Below, piece after piece: positions 17,592 through 26,837 of a stretch of 53,086 nucleotides of DNA. Made by a program: the position numbers and the translations under genes. Numbering within the stretch: the stretch's first letter is position 1; each line of letters begins with the position of its first letter. The notes under the pieces are model-generated. The model did not search any database. It saw only the letters and a list, made by a program, of their open reading frames with translations, and had not been told where the DNA came from. The stretch comes from Chitinophagaceae bacterium (GTDB taxonomy: Bacteria > Bacteroidota > Bacteroidia > Chitinophagales > Chitinophagaceae), in NCBI GenBank assembly GCA_947372235.1, contig CANBSW010000006.1, forward strand, positions 1 through 53,086, given 5' to 3'.

Positions 17592-19541
17592 ATGAAAAAT
17601 ATTGGTTTATCAGTTGTGTTTTTTTTAGTACTTAACATTCCATTAAAAGCACAGGTAACACAACGCGATCTGCTTGCAAAATTTTCAGTAACTGATATCA
17701 AACAATCTTTGATCACACAAAAAAAATGGAAGCCCTTTCCAAAATTACCGGCAGAATGGGCACAAAAAGTACCCGATAGTGTGATCAGATCCATGATCAA
17801 ACAGGCAGAAGGAATCATGAAACAACCATTCACCAGTATTCCGGCATCAGTTACTTTAGAGTATGTACGTAATGGCAACAGAACCAACTATGAAAGATTG
17901 TCCTTCGATAAACGTAATCGCCTCTTCACATTGGTGCTTGCAGAATCCATGGAAAACAAAGGACGGTTTACAGATGCAATCATAAATGGCGTTTGGAATA
18001 TCTGCGAAGAAACTTACTGGGGAGTTACGGCGCATATTGGCACACAAAAAAGAGGAAGCGGATTGCCCGATATATCAGACCCCACCGTTGACCTGTTTGG
18101 TGCAGAAACCGCAGCAGTAATGGCTTTGACGGATTATTTTGTTGGCCCGAAATTAGACAGCATATCTCCCTTGATCCGTGAACGTATCAATATAGAAGTA
18201 AATAAAAAAATCCTGAACAGTTTTGAAAATGAAGCAGACCGATATGGTTATCTCGGCAGCGGAAAGCGAACTGTAAAAGTAAATAATTGGAATCCCTGGG
18301 TAATCAGTAATTGCATGACGGCATTTTTACTGCTTGATAAAAACGAAGACCACCGCGCCAAACTGTTATCTCACTCATTACACTTACTGGATCTTTATAT
18401 CAATGGATTGGGAGATGATGGCGCAACCGATGAAGGCCCATCCTATTGGTTTGCAGCCGGTCTTGCATTGTTTGATGGATTGAATATTGTATCCAATGCT
18501 ACCAATCAGGAAATCTCCATTTTTAATCATCCCATTATTCAGCAACTGGGTTCTTATATTTATAAGACACATATTGATGGTGATTATTTTGTGAATGTGG
18601 CAGATGCTGTTCCAAAGATCAAAGCAGATGGTGTTGGCATTTATCGTTTTGGTAAAGCTGTGAAAGATGATAAGATGATGGGTTTTGGTGCATGGGCTTA
18701 CCATCATATCCAGGACAATACGCCTAAAATAGAATCCTTCTTTAAACCACGTCAGTTATTTGATCTGATGAGTTTAACTGAATGTGCTACCGCCCAACAA
18801 AATGAAAATAGAGGGAATGGAATGTATTTGTCAAGCATTGAATTAATGACAGCCCGCACAAATAATAATTTATTTGTAGCCTCGCACGGAGGAAACAATG
18901 GCGAAAGCCATAACCACAATGATGTTGGCGATTTCTCTATTTACGCTGATGGTTCACCGGTGATTATTGATGCAGGAAAGGGAACGTATATGGCCATTAC
19001 TTTTTCTAAAGACCGTTATAAATTATGGTACAATACTTCTGCTTACCATAATCTGCCATTAATCAATGGTGCACAACAGGAAACGGGCGCTGGATACAAA
19101 GCAAATAATGTGGTGTACCAATCCAATAATTCTGTTACAACATTTAATATGAATGTAGAGAAAGCCTATGCGGAAAAAGCAGGTATCAAATCATGGAACA
19201 GAAATCTTACTGTTGATCAGGAGAAGAATATTATACAGGTAACCGATCAATACAATTTTGCTGCTGCGAATACCCAGCTGAGTCAAACATTCATGACGGT
19301 TTGTTCAACCAATATTGAAACATCGGGAAAAATAATCTTTACCACAGAAAAAAATCAAAAAATTCAATTGATTTATGATGCAAAAGACTGGACGGTTACC
19401 AAAGAAATAATGCCATTAACAGAACCCCACGAGCAACAATTAAAATCGAACTGGGAAAACAAAACTATCTGGCGTTTGTTGCTAACCAATATATCTCATC
19501 AACAAACAGGTTCATTTATATATACTATCACAAAACAATAA
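17592..19541 (+). CDS. Exported heparinase II/III-like protein
   Basis: 649 residues. Signal peptide about 1-20 (ending KAQ), an alpha-helical toroid in the N-terminal half, and a heparinase II/III-like C-terminal domain with GESHNHNDVGDF near residues 437-448. Members of this fold cleave uronic-acid polysaccharides (heparin, alginate and others) by beta-elimination. The substrate is unknown. The 128-bp gap before it carries one arm of a CTTTGTGCC/CTTTGCGG repeat (about 17506-17542). Confidence 0.8.
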   Translation: MKNIGLSVVFFLVLNIPLKAQVTQRDLLAKFSVTDIKQSLITQKKWKPFPKLPAEWAQKVPDSVIRSMIKQAEGIMKQPFTSIPASVTLEYVRNGNRTNYERLSFDKRNRLFTLVLAESMENKGRFTDAIINGVWNICEETYWGVTAHIGTQKRGSGLPDISDPTVDLFGAETAAVMALTDYFVGPKLDSISPLIRERINIEVNKKILNSFENEADRYGYLGSGKRTVKVNNWNPWVISNCMTAFLLLDKNEDHRAKLLSHSLHLLDLYINGLGDDGATDEGPSYWFAAGLALFDGLNIVSNATNQEISIFNHPIIQQLGSYIYKTHIDGDYFVNVADAVPKIKADGVGIYRFGKAVKDDKMMGFGAWAYHHIQDNTPKIESFFKPRQLFDLMSLTECATAQQNENRGNGMYLSSIELMTARTNNNLFVASHGGNNGESHNHNDVGDFSIYADGSPVIIDAGKGTYMAITFSKDRYKLWYNTSAYHNLPLINGAQQETGAGYKANNVVYQSNNSVTTFNMNVEKAYAEKAGIKSWNRNLTVDQEKNIIQVTDQYNFAAANTQLSQTFMTVCSTNIETSGKIIFTTEKNQKIQLIYDAKDWTVTKEIMPLTEPHEQQLKSNWENKTIWRLLLTNISHQQTGSFIYTITKQ

Positions 19542-19542
19542 A

Positions 19543-19588
19543 AAACTGCGCCTTTGCGTGCATATATTTTCACGCAAAGGCGCAGTTT
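19543..19588. terminator. Perfect 18-bp hairpin after the heparinase-like gene
   Basis: Arms 19543-19560 (AAACTGCGCCTTTGCGTG) and 19571-19588 are perfectly complementary, with a 10-nt loop. It belongs by wording to the CTTTGCG palindrome family. A terminator or mRNA-end-protecting role is likely. Confidence 0.75.
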
Positions 19589-19612
19589 GAGATCATTTAA
19601 TTTTTTAGCATT

Positions 19613-22111
19613 ATGCGTTATTACAAAAATGTTTCATCTGCAATCTTGATTTTATTGATAACCCTGTTCATAGGTAATGTCCCTTCTTATGCACAGGTAC
19701 ACAAAATGCCCGCCTATCCATTAATCACCCACGACCCATATTTTAGTGTTTGGTCATTCACAGATGATGCAACAACAAGCACCACCCGCCACTGGACAGG
19801 CTCTGAACAATCATTGATCGGATTATTACAGGTAGATGGAAAAACCTATCGCTTCCTTGGAAAAGATGCTCCTCAATTCAAAACCATACTTCCTGTTGCT
19901 GAAGAGAATGCGTATACACTTGCCTATACAGAAACAGAACCGGAAGCCGGTTGGATGAAAGAAAATTTTGATGACAGTAAATGGAAAACAGGGGAAGCCC
20001 CTTTTGGCAGTAATGCCAGAAGGGTAAAAACCCAATGGAAAACCAAAGATATCTGGGTACGAAGAAGTTTTACTGCCAATGAATTGGATCTGCAAAACCT
20101 CTATCTCAAAATTCGTCATGATGATAATACTGAAGTGTATTTGAATGGAGAAAAAGTATATACCAAAGAAGGCTGGTTAAATAAAGTAGAAATGTTTCTG
20201 CTGGAAGACGCATTCAAACAAAAACTAAAAAAAGGAAAAAATATTTTGGCAATCCATGTGGCTAATACAGCGGGTGGTAGTTGGCTGGATGCAGGTTTAG
20301 CAACAGCATTGCCTGTTAAAACAGAAGCAGGAACTACAGGGGCTATTCAAAAAGAAGTGACCGTGACGGCAACACAAACCAATTATTCTTTTCAATGTGG
20401 CGGTATAGACCTGAATGTGGCATTCACTTCTCCTTTATTGATAAAGGATTTGAATCTGATGGCAAGGCCAGTTTCTTATATAAGTTTCAAAACAAAATCC
20501 AACGATAATAAAATACATAAAGTTAGTGTGTACATGGGCGTCTCTACTGATCTTGCAGTAAATGTTCCTTATCAGGAAGTAGAAACTACTCAGTACAGTT
20601 TGCAAAACTTATCAATCCTAAAAGCCGGCACCAAAGAACAACCTCTTTTACAAAAGAAGGGCGATGATCTGAGAATTGATTGGGGCTATCTTTATGTAGC
20701 CATTCCTAAAAGTGAATCTGTTTCACAAAGTATTTCTGCAGGAACGGAAGGGGAAGAAAACTTTATCTCATCAAATAAAAATAAAATGGGTGCACCATCT
20801 GCTGGCAAACATTTGATGCTGAATACGACCATTTCTATGGGATCTGTTAGTGCAACAGAAAAACAATCCATGTTAATGATCGGTTATGATGATCTGTTCT
20901 CTCTTCAATATTTTGGTACTAATCTAAAGCCATGGTGGAAAGAAAACAATACTTCTACTATTGAGAACCAATTGGCAAAAGCCTCTTCAGAATATACAAA
21001 TGTTATAAAAAGTTGTACTGATTTTGACAAGACTATTTATTCGGATGCATTGCAGGCTGGTGGTAAAACGTATGCTGAACTTTGTGTGGCAGGATATCGT
21101 CAAACAGTTGCTGCACATAAACTGGTTAAGAGTCCGAAAGGTGAAACACTTTTTTTCTCCAAAGAAAATTTTAGCAATGGATGTATCAATACGGTTGATG
21201 TTACTTATCCATCAGCACCACTATACCTTTTGTATAATCCTGAACTGATGAAAGGAATGTTGAACGGAATTTTTGAATACAGTGAAAGTGGTAAATGGAC
21301 AAAACCTTTTGCTGCGCACGATCTGGGTACATATCCATTGGCAAACGGGCAGGTTTATGGAGAAGATATGCCGGTAGAAGAGTCTGGTAATCTGGTTATT
21401 CTTACCGCGGCCATTGTAAAAGCAGAGGGTAATATTTCATATGCAAAAAAACACTGGGCATCATTAACCACCTGGGCCGAATACCTTGCTAAAGAAGGAT
21501 TTGATCCTGCCAATCAATTGTGTACAGATGATTTTGCAGGCCACCTTGCCCGTAATGCAAACCTTTCTGTAAAAGCGATCGTTGCCCTTGGTTGTTATGC
21601 AATGATGGCCGGCCAAATGGGTGATATCGCTACTGCTCAGAAATACCAGACAATGTCAAAACAAATGGCATTGAAGTGGATGGAAATGGCAAAAGACGGC
21701 GATCACTATGCGTTAACTTTTGATAAAAAAGATACCTGGAGCCAGAAATATAATTTGGTTTGGGATAAAGTATTGGAATTGCATTTGTTTCCAAAAGAAG
21801 TGTATGAAAAAGAGAGTGCTTATTACCTAACCAAACAAAATGCATTCGGACTTCCTTTAGATAGCCGTAAAACGTATACCAAAAGTGATTGGATCATGTG
21901 GACGGCAGCTATGGCTGAAACACCTGCTCAGTTCAAAGCCCTGACAGATCCTATCAATACATTTTTACAACAAACCCCAACCAGGGTTCCTTTAAGCGAC
22001 TGGCATGAAACCACCGATGGCAAACAGGTAGGTTTTCAGGCACGGAGTGTAGTGGGTGGATATTTTATGCAGGTGTTGAAAAAGAAATTCACCAATCGGT
22101 CGGGACGCTAA
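19613..22111 (+). CDS. Exported DUF4965/DUF5127/DUF1793 (glutaminase A-like) protein
   Basis: 832 residues. Signal peptide 1-28 (ending YAQ), an N-terminal DUF4964-like segment (YPLITHDPYFSVWSF), a jelly-roll/carbohydrate-binding-like insert at about 105-230 (DDNTEVYLNGEKVY), then DUF5127, DUF4965 (HDLGTYPLANGQ) and DUF1793 alpha-helical regions. Databases often label such proteins glutaminase from a fungal relative; the six-hairpin fold and the exported glycan-enzyme neighbours suggest a glycan substrate instead. It follows the heparinase-like gene by about 70 bp. Confidence 0.8.
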   Translation: MRYYKNVSSAILILLITLFIGNVPSYAQVHKMPAYPLITHDPYFSVWSFTDDATTSTTRHWTGSEQSLIGLLQVDGKTYRFLGKDAPQFKTILPVAEENAYTLAYTETEPEAGWMKENFDDSKWKTGEAPFGSNARRVKTQWKTKDIWVRRSFTANELDLQNLYLKIRHDDNTEVYLNGEKVYTKEGWLNKVEMFLLEDAFKQKLKKGKNILAIHVANTAGGSWLDAGLATALPVKTEAGTTGAIQKEVTVTATQTNYSFQCGGIDLNVAFTSPLLIKDLNLMARPVSYISFKTKSNDNKIHKVSVYMGVSTDLAVNVPYQEVETTQYSLQNLSILKAGTKEQPLLQKKGDDLRIDWGYLYVAIPKSESVSQSISAGTEGEENFISSNKNKMGAPSAGKHLMLNTTISMGSVSATEKQSMLMIGYDDLFSLQYFGTNLKPWWKENNTSTIENQLAKASSEYTNVIKSCTDFDKTIYSDALQAGGKTYAELCVAGYRQTVAAHKLVKSPKGETLFFSKENFSNGCINTVDVTYPSAPLYLLYNPELMKGMLNGIFEYSESGKWTKPFAAHDLGTYPLANGQVYGEDMPVEESGNLVILTAAIVKAEGNISYAKKHWASLTTWAEYLAKEGFDPANQLCTDDFAGHLARNANLSVKAIVALGCYAMMAGQMGDIATAQKYQTMSKQMALKWMEMAKDGDHYALTFDKKDTWSQKYNLVWDKVLELHLFPKEVYEKESAYYLTKQNAFGLPLDSRKTYTKSDWIMWTAAMAETPAQFKALTDPINTFLQQTPTRVPLSDWHETTDGKQVGFQARSVVGGYFMQVLKKKFTNRSGR

Positions 22112-22390
22112 ACCGGCCTGAACGAATGGTAAATTTCTTTACAGTATATAATATTGCTCGAGGGTTACAGCTCTTCATAGTAAATATATTTTCTAATTGT
22201 CGGCTAATATTCCCTATCTATCGGTGAATGATACCTGCAAATCATAAAGAAAAGCAAAAATGAAAATTGCAGGCAGCATAAGCAATTTTTAATCTATCCT
22301 CCCATATAAAAGAACTAATTATGCTTTTTCTAAGAGGCTTACAATTGGTTAGTTAAACAACTAATTTGAATTCGGTACAATTTCAGGTGC
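22112..22390. other. Intergenic region before apbE
   Basis: 279 bp, AT-rich. It contains TTAGTT-AAAC-AACTAA, a 6-bp inverted repeat near 22349-22364. I see no clear promoter, gene or terminator in it. Confidence 0.4.
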
Positions 22391-23335
22391 ATGGAAACAG
22401 GAAAGAAACCCGCAGAAGTATTTAAGAAAGGCATGCGCTTGATGGGCAATCAGTTTGAGATCAGTGTGGTATCGGAAGAGGAGCAATGGGCATATGAAAT
22501 GATCGACCTTGCGGTTGTTGAGATACAGAGAATAGAAAAGTTACTGACCACTTATAACGAAGAAAGCGAAACCAACCAGATCAACAAAGCAGCAGGCATT
22601 GCCCCGGTAAAAGTTTGTGAAGAAACCTTTCGCTTAATACAACGCTCGATAAGAATATCCAATATCACACAGGGTGCATTCGACATCAGTTATGGTTCTG
22701 TAGATAAGAGTTTGTGGAATTTTGATGCAAATATGACAAGCCTGCCTGATGAGAAAACCGCCAAGAGAATGGTAAGGCTCATCAATTATCACAATATCAT
22801 ACTTGATGAAAATGCGATGACGGTTTTTTTGAAAGAGGAAGGAATGCGAATTGGTTTTGGTGGAATAGGAAAGGGATATGCTGCAGAAATGGCGAAACGT
22901 TTGTTACAAAAAATGGGCGTAAAAAGTGGTATTGTAAATGCATCGGGAGATTTAACTGCATGGGGATTTCAGCCGGATGAAAAACCATGGACGATTGGGA
23001 TCGTGAACCCGAATTTTTCAGGAAAGATCTTTTCATACATGAATATTACCGATCTGGCTGTGGCTACATCGGGTAACTATGAAAAGTTTGTGATGATTGA
23101 TGGTGTAAAATATTCACATACTATCAATCCAAAAACCGGATTACCAGTTAGGGGTATTAAGAGTGTAACGATCATTACCCCAAATGCAGAAATTGCTGAT
23201 GCAATGGCAACACCGGTTACCATTATGGGAATTCAGGCAGGTTTGGATATGATTAACCAGATAAAAGATATTGAAGCGATAGTGATAGATGATAATGATG
23301 TGATATACACTACTAAAAATTTACATTTTACATAA
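22391..23335 (+). CDS. FAD:protein FMN transferase (ApbE family), no signal peptide
   Basis: 314 residues. Family enzymes attach FMN covalently to Ser/Thr of exported redox proteins. Seen motifs: GFGGIGKGYAAE, NASGDLTAWG, VATSGNYEKF, SHTINPKTGLPV and the metal-site segment DAMATPV. An in-frame stop lies 24 bp upstream, so no signal peptide or lipobox can be added, whereas most ApbE proteins are periplasmic. It is followed within 13 bp by the DUF4266 lipoprotein gene and then DUF3570, a recurring triad. Confidence 0.88.
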   Translation: METGKKPAEVFKKGMRLMGNQFEISVVSEEEQWAYEMIDLAVVEIQRIEKLLTTYNEESETNQINKAAGIAPVKVCEETFRLIQRSIRISNITQGAFDISYGSVDKSLWNFDANMTSLPDEKTAKRMVRLINYHNIILDENAMTVFLKEEGMRIGFGGIGKGYAAEMAKRLLQKMGVKSGIVNASGDLTAWGFQPDEKPWTIGIVNPNFSGKIFSYMNITDLAVATSGNYEKFVMIDGVKYSHTINPKTGLPVRGIKSVTIITPNAEIADAMATPVTIMGIQAGLDMINQIKDIEAIVIDDNDVIYTTKNLHFT

Positions 23336-23348
23336 ACAAGCAATCGAC

Positions 23349-23573
23349 ATGAGAAAAAACATTGTATCCCCCATGATGGTTTTCGCAGGTGTTCTGCTCA
23401 CGCTCACATCCTGTGCGAATGTGAAGGAATACCAGAAAAACAAACTCAATGATTCAGACATGGCACTTTCCAGCAGGAAGGCCCAGAAGAATGAATTGAA
23501 TTTTCAAAACTACCGCGAAGGATCTGCGGGAGCCAACGGCGGTAAAACCGGCGGTGGTTGTGGCTGTAACTAA
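23349..23573 (+). CDS. DUF4266 small lipoprotein with C-terminal GGGCGCN
   Basis: 74 residues. Lipobox LTSC with C22 as the lipidated cysteine, then a charged middle and the tail EGSAGANGGKTGGGCGCN, where C71 and C73 are the only other cysteines. The Gly/Cys tail could bind a metal or form a disulfide, and S59 lies in a small Gly/Ala segment that could be a modification site. Both are inferences. Neighbours are ApbE and DUF3570. The function of the family is not established to my knowledge. Confidence 0.8.
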   Translation: MRKNIVSPMMVFAGVLLTLTSCANVKEYQKNKLNDSDMALSSRKAQKNELNFQNYREGSAGANGGKTGGGCGCN

Positions 23574-23600
23574 ATTTTGTCATTCATCATTCTGTAATCA

Positions 23601-24863
23601 ATGCGTAAATTAAGTTTAACCGTAATCGGACTGTACATGATGTTCCTGCATGCTTTTTCGCAGAACAGCAAACCCGATACCATTGTATATCAATCAAAAC
23701 CCCTTAAACTGGAAGAAGTGAATCTTGTGTCCAGTTATTATAAACAGGAAGGGCAACACTCTGCCGTAACAGGTGGTATTGGCAATGAACATGTAGTTGA
23801 TCTGTCTAACGGACTCGAATTGAAATTTGTAGGCTGGGATCCTGATCATAACAAACATACACTGAGTCTGGAAATGGGCTTCGATCACCATACTGCAGCA
23901 TCGTCTGCCTATGTTTCTAAAACAGGTGCATCTTCAACACAGGGAACCCGTATTTATCCTTCTGTTAACTGGACCATTGAAAATGATAAGGGAAACAGTG
24001 TTGGATTTGGAACCTATTATTCAACGGAATACAATTACCAATCTTTCGGACTGGATGTGCATGCTACCCGCAAACTCAGCTCCAACAGTGAATTGAATGC
24101 AAAGGTTTCCGGCTTTTTTGATAAAGTGAAAATGATCTATCCATCCGAACTGGTACCAGGAACCACTGTTACCACAACACCAACCGGCCCTACTTATTAT
24201 ACAACTGCCAGTGGAAGAACCGTTGCATTGGGATCTTCATTGGGTAAGAGTGTGAAAGATGCGATCCCTACAAGTCCAAGAAATACTTTTACCGGTTCAC
24301 TGTCTTTTGCACAGATCATTAATACACGTTTACAGGCAAGTGTTAGTGTAGATCTGGTATCACAGAATGGATACCTTGGGCTTCCTTTTCACCGTGTTTA
24401 TTTTACAGACGGAACAGCGCATGTTGAAAATCTGCCATCTACCAGAACAAAACTTCCTGTGGGTGTTCGTCTGAATTATTTTATGGGTGATAATGTGGTG
24501 ATCAGAAGTTATTATCGTTATTACCAGGATGATTGGGGGCTTACTTCTCACACCGCAGAAGTAGAAGTACCGATCAAGCTCTCATCCTTCTTTTCGGTAT
24601 CGCCATTCTATCGTTATTATACACAAACGGCAGCGAAATATTTTAAACCTTATGCAGTGCATACAGCCAGTGACACTTATTACACCAGTAATTATTCATT
24701 ATCTGCCTTAACCAGCCAGTTTATAGGAGCTGGTGTTCACATGGCGCCACCCAATGGAATCATGAACCAGCATTTCAGTGCGTTGGAAATAAGGTATGGC
24801 CACTATACACAGTCTACGGATCTGTACGCTAGCAGTATTTCTTTTGCGTTTACGTTTAAGTAG
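23601..24863 (+). CDS. DUF3570 outer-membrane beta-barrel-like protein
   Basis: 420 residues with a signal peptide (about 1-21, ending FSQ). The mature part is rich in alternating-pattern beta-strands and aromatic girdle residues and ends SISFAFTFK, consistent with an outer-membrane barrel. It lies 27 bp after the DUF4266 gene. Family function is unknown; a role in exporting or anchoring the small lipoprotein's cofactor is speculation. Confidence 0.8.
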   Translation: MRKLSLTVIGLYMMFLHAFSQNSKPDTIVYQSKPLKLEEVNLVSSYYKQEGQHSAVTGGIGNEHVVDLSNGLELKFVGWDPDHNKHTLSLEMGFDHHTAASSAYVSKTGASSTQGTRIYPSVNWTIENDKGNSVGFGTYYSTEYNYQSFGLDVHATRKLSSNSELNAKVSGFFDKVKMIYPSELVPGTTVTTTPTGPTYYTTASGRTVALGSSLGKSVKDAIPTSPRNTFTGSLSFAQIINTRLQASVSVDLVSQNGYLGLPFHRVYFTDGTAHVENLPSTRTKLPVGVRLNYFMGDNVVIRSYYRYYQDDWGLTSHTAEVEVPIKLSSFFSVSPFYRYYTQTAAKYFKPYAVHTASDTYYTSNYSLSALTSQFIGAGVHMAPPNGIMNQHFSALEIRYGHYTQSTDLYASSISFAFTFK

Positions 24864-24964
24864 ATTTTTTTGAAACAAATAGGACATAGGCTAAGCAAAA
24901 AGGGTACATAGATTTTCTATGTGCCCTTTTTATAAACCTATGTTCTATTTGTTTCAAAAAAATC
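24863..24964. terminator. About 100-bp cruciform between convergent genes
   Basis: Outer arms of 28 nt (24863-24890 and 24937-24964) match at all but one position and start GATTTTTTTGAAAC. An inner stem pairs AAAAGGGTACATAGA with TCTATGTGCCCTTTT. T-runs lie at both ends, so it can terminate both the DUF3570 transcript and the minus-strand gene. A decayed relative is at 45175-45257. Confidence 0.8.
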
Positions 24965-24988
24965 AACCAATTTCGGCAATCTAAAAAA

Positions 24989-25957
24989 TCATTGAATAGA
25001 TTTCACAGGAGTCAACACACCCTTTCCATTTTCTGAATGAAGGTATTTTGTATCCAATCCATCCAAAACAATCACACCTTGTATAGATGAGAATTTTTCA
25101 GGATCCTGTTTCCACGACCATACTAATTTCCCTGCAGGTGTATATTCCAGTAATTGTATTCCGGAAGCTCCGAGTTTTGGCCCATGTCCCTGCCAGTTGG
25201 TAACCACAATATTTCCATTGGGAAGCATTTGAAAGCCGCCATAAAAATGGGGATGTACATCAGCAGGCCCGCTGATAGTATCTTTCTGTGTTCCATCCGC
25301 ATTAAAAATCTGAAGGTTGGCGGAATAACCGGAACTGATAATAGTTTGCCCGTTATCTAAGCGAAGAGCCTGCCAAACATGAGGTTTGGGGATGCCGGTT
25401 ACTTTTACTTTCCATAAAATCTTCCCATCAAAACTTCCTTCAAAAACAGTGTCCTCTGCAGCCACTATCAGTGTACCTTTTGATGTTTCGCGGGCTAATC
25501 GTAAATAGGTAAACCCACCATATTCTATCTCACGAACTTTTTTGCCATTCTTGTCAACCTCAACCATTACAACGCCTTTTTTATCCTGCCAGTTCATGCC
25601 TGTCAATAAAGTATTTCCATTGCGTAAACGATGGGCAGATAATGTGCCGGGATAGGTTGTGAGTTCAGATACTTTTTCTCCGGTAGCAATTTTTCTTTCT
25701 TCATACCCATTTCCTGTTCCGATCATCACACAATCATGGCCAACCAATTGTAAATCCCTTCCGGCAGGCACAGGCACATACCAGTTTTTGGAGGGATCTT
25801 TTGTATCGGTATAACTTAATTGATTAATGCCCTCATCCTTTAAAATAAATCGTTGGGGATGACCTTGTGCCAAAGTAAAAGAAACTGAAACAGTAAAAAG
25901 AACCAGCGCAACAAGTTTACGACTGGTAGAAGCGTTGTATTTCATACGTGTCGGCAT
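24989..25957 (-). CDS. Exported beta-propeller-like protein of unknown function
   Basis: Up to 322 residues; a second ATG at 25945 gives 318 and starts closer to the signal peptide (ending TLAQ). The body has repeated short blade-like units with D-G-K/N turns (NGNTLLTG, DGKILWKV, PNGNIVVTN, AGKLVWSW), as in PQQ-like or arylsulfotransferase-type propellers. No catalytic motif was recognised. A -7-like TATATTTA (25968-25975, minus strand) lies just upstream. Confidence 0.65.
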   Translation of the reverse strand: MPTRMKYNASTSRKLVALVLFTVSVSFTLAQGHPQRFILKDEGINQLSYTDTKDPSKNWYVPVPAGRDLQLVGHDCVMIGTGNGYEERKIATGEKVSELTTYPGTLSAHRLRNGNTLLTGMNWQDKKGVVMVEVDKNGKKVREIEYGGFTYLRLARETSKGTLIVAAEDTVFEGSFDGKILWKVKVTGIPKPHVWQALRLDNGQTIISSGYSANLQIFNADGTQKDTISGPADVHPHFYGGFQMLPNGNIVVTNWQGHGPKLGASGIQLLEYTPAGKLVWSWKQDPEKFSSIQGVIVLDGLDTKYLHSENGKGVLTPVKSIQ

Positions 25958-26310
25958 TTATAGTTGATAAATATACAGAGAATGGGATTCCTGTTCATGC
26001 TTTGTTGTAGTAAATAATATAAACAACCAAGTCATTTTTGTGCAAGATTCGATTGTATTTGTTACTTGATCACAGCTTAGATAACTTTGATAAATACTAA
26101 AAGGGAGGAAGAAAATGGATGGACAGGTATAAAACAAAAACCCGGTTTCATCATCCCATGCGGGAGAGAGGATTTACCGGGTATCGCATGGCAAATATAA
26201 CCTTTATAACTACATTCCAACAATATCACGATTACCCTGAAAATATCGAAAATTTAAAATAATTTCACGAACAGTCTTTTTCAGGATTGTTATATACTAA
26301 AACTATTCTT
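25958..26310. other. Divergent intergenic region before iorA
   Basis: About 350 bp between two divergent genes. It holds a minus-strand promoter and terminator-like hairpin (26135-26223) described separately. No clear TAnnTTTG promoter for iorA was found; the stretch 26224-26310 is AT-rich without further structure. Confidence 0.5.
26135..26199 (-). ncRNA. Candidate short RNA: promoter running directly into a hairpin and U-run
   Basis: On the minus strand TATATTTG (26192-26199) is a perfect -7 element, with TTG about 18 bp upstream (26218-26220). The predicted start near 26185 is followed at once by ACCCGGT (26182-26176), an inner hairpin around CCCGCATGGG, the matching ACCGGGT (26146-26140) and TTTTTGTTTT. 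This is the layout of a complete tiny transcription unit of roughly 50 nt, or a leader attenuated at its 5' end. CCATGCG and CGCATGG could also give a pseudoknot. Not matched to any RNA family I know. Confidence 0.4.
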
Positions 26311-26772
26311 ATGCCTGTATTCAACCTAACGATCAACGGCAAAGCTCATTCTGTTGATGTTGATGCTTCCATGCCACTTCTCTGGGCCATTCGCGATGTG
26401 GTGGGTTTAACCGGTACCAAGTTCGGATGCGGTATTGCCCAATGTGGCGCCTGCACCGTTCACCTGGATGGAAGTCCGATTCGTTCCTGTAGTTTTCCAG
26501 TGGTTGCGGCAGTTGGCAAAAAAATTACCACCATCGAAGGGATCTCTGAAAAAATGGACCATGCTGTTCAAAAAGCCTGGATCGAATTACAGGTTCCTCA
26601 ATGCGGGTATTGCCAGTCGGGACAAATCATGACTGCTGTTGCTCTCTTAAAAACCAAACCCCATCCCACCGATGCAGATATTGATGCAGCTATGGCAGGA
26701 AATATCTGTCGCTGCGGTACTTACCAGCGCGTAAAAAAAGCCATCCACCGCGCATCAGAACTGATGAAATAA
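26311..26772 (+). CDS. iorA: Molybdenum hydroxylase small subunit, two [2Fe-2S] clusters (IorA type)
   Basis: 153 residues. N-terminal plant-type ferredoxin cluster C40, C45, C48, C60; C-terminal helical cluster C98, C101, C133, C135. In xanthine-dehydrogenase-family enzymes this subunit carries electrons away from the Mo site. Partner: the molybdopterin-binding subunit at 26838. ATG 26311 was preferred over a TTG upstream. The true substrate of this enzyme is not known; the isoquinoline oxidoreductase name is by family only. Confidence 0.88.
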   Translation: MPVFNLTINGKAHSVDVDASMPLLWAIRDVVGLTGTKFGCGIAQCGACTVHLDGSPIRSCSFPVVAAVGKKITTIEGISEKMDHAVQKAWIELQVPQCGYCQSGQIMTAVALLKTKPHPTDADIDAAMAGNICRCGTYQRVKKAIHRASELMK

Positions 26773-26814
26773 ACAAATAAACGAATAAACAGGTAAACAA
26801 GTAAACCAATAAAC
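26771..26814 (+). repeat. 8-bp tandem repeat AAACNNNT between iorA and iorB
   Basis: Five and a half units: AAACAAAT, AAACGAAT, AAACAGGT, AAACAAGT, AAACCAAT, AAAC. The transcript here would be nearly unstructured. It lies in the 65-bp gap between the two subunit genes. Confidence 0.6.
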
Positions 26815-26837
26815 TCTTACTACATCAATCATACCTA

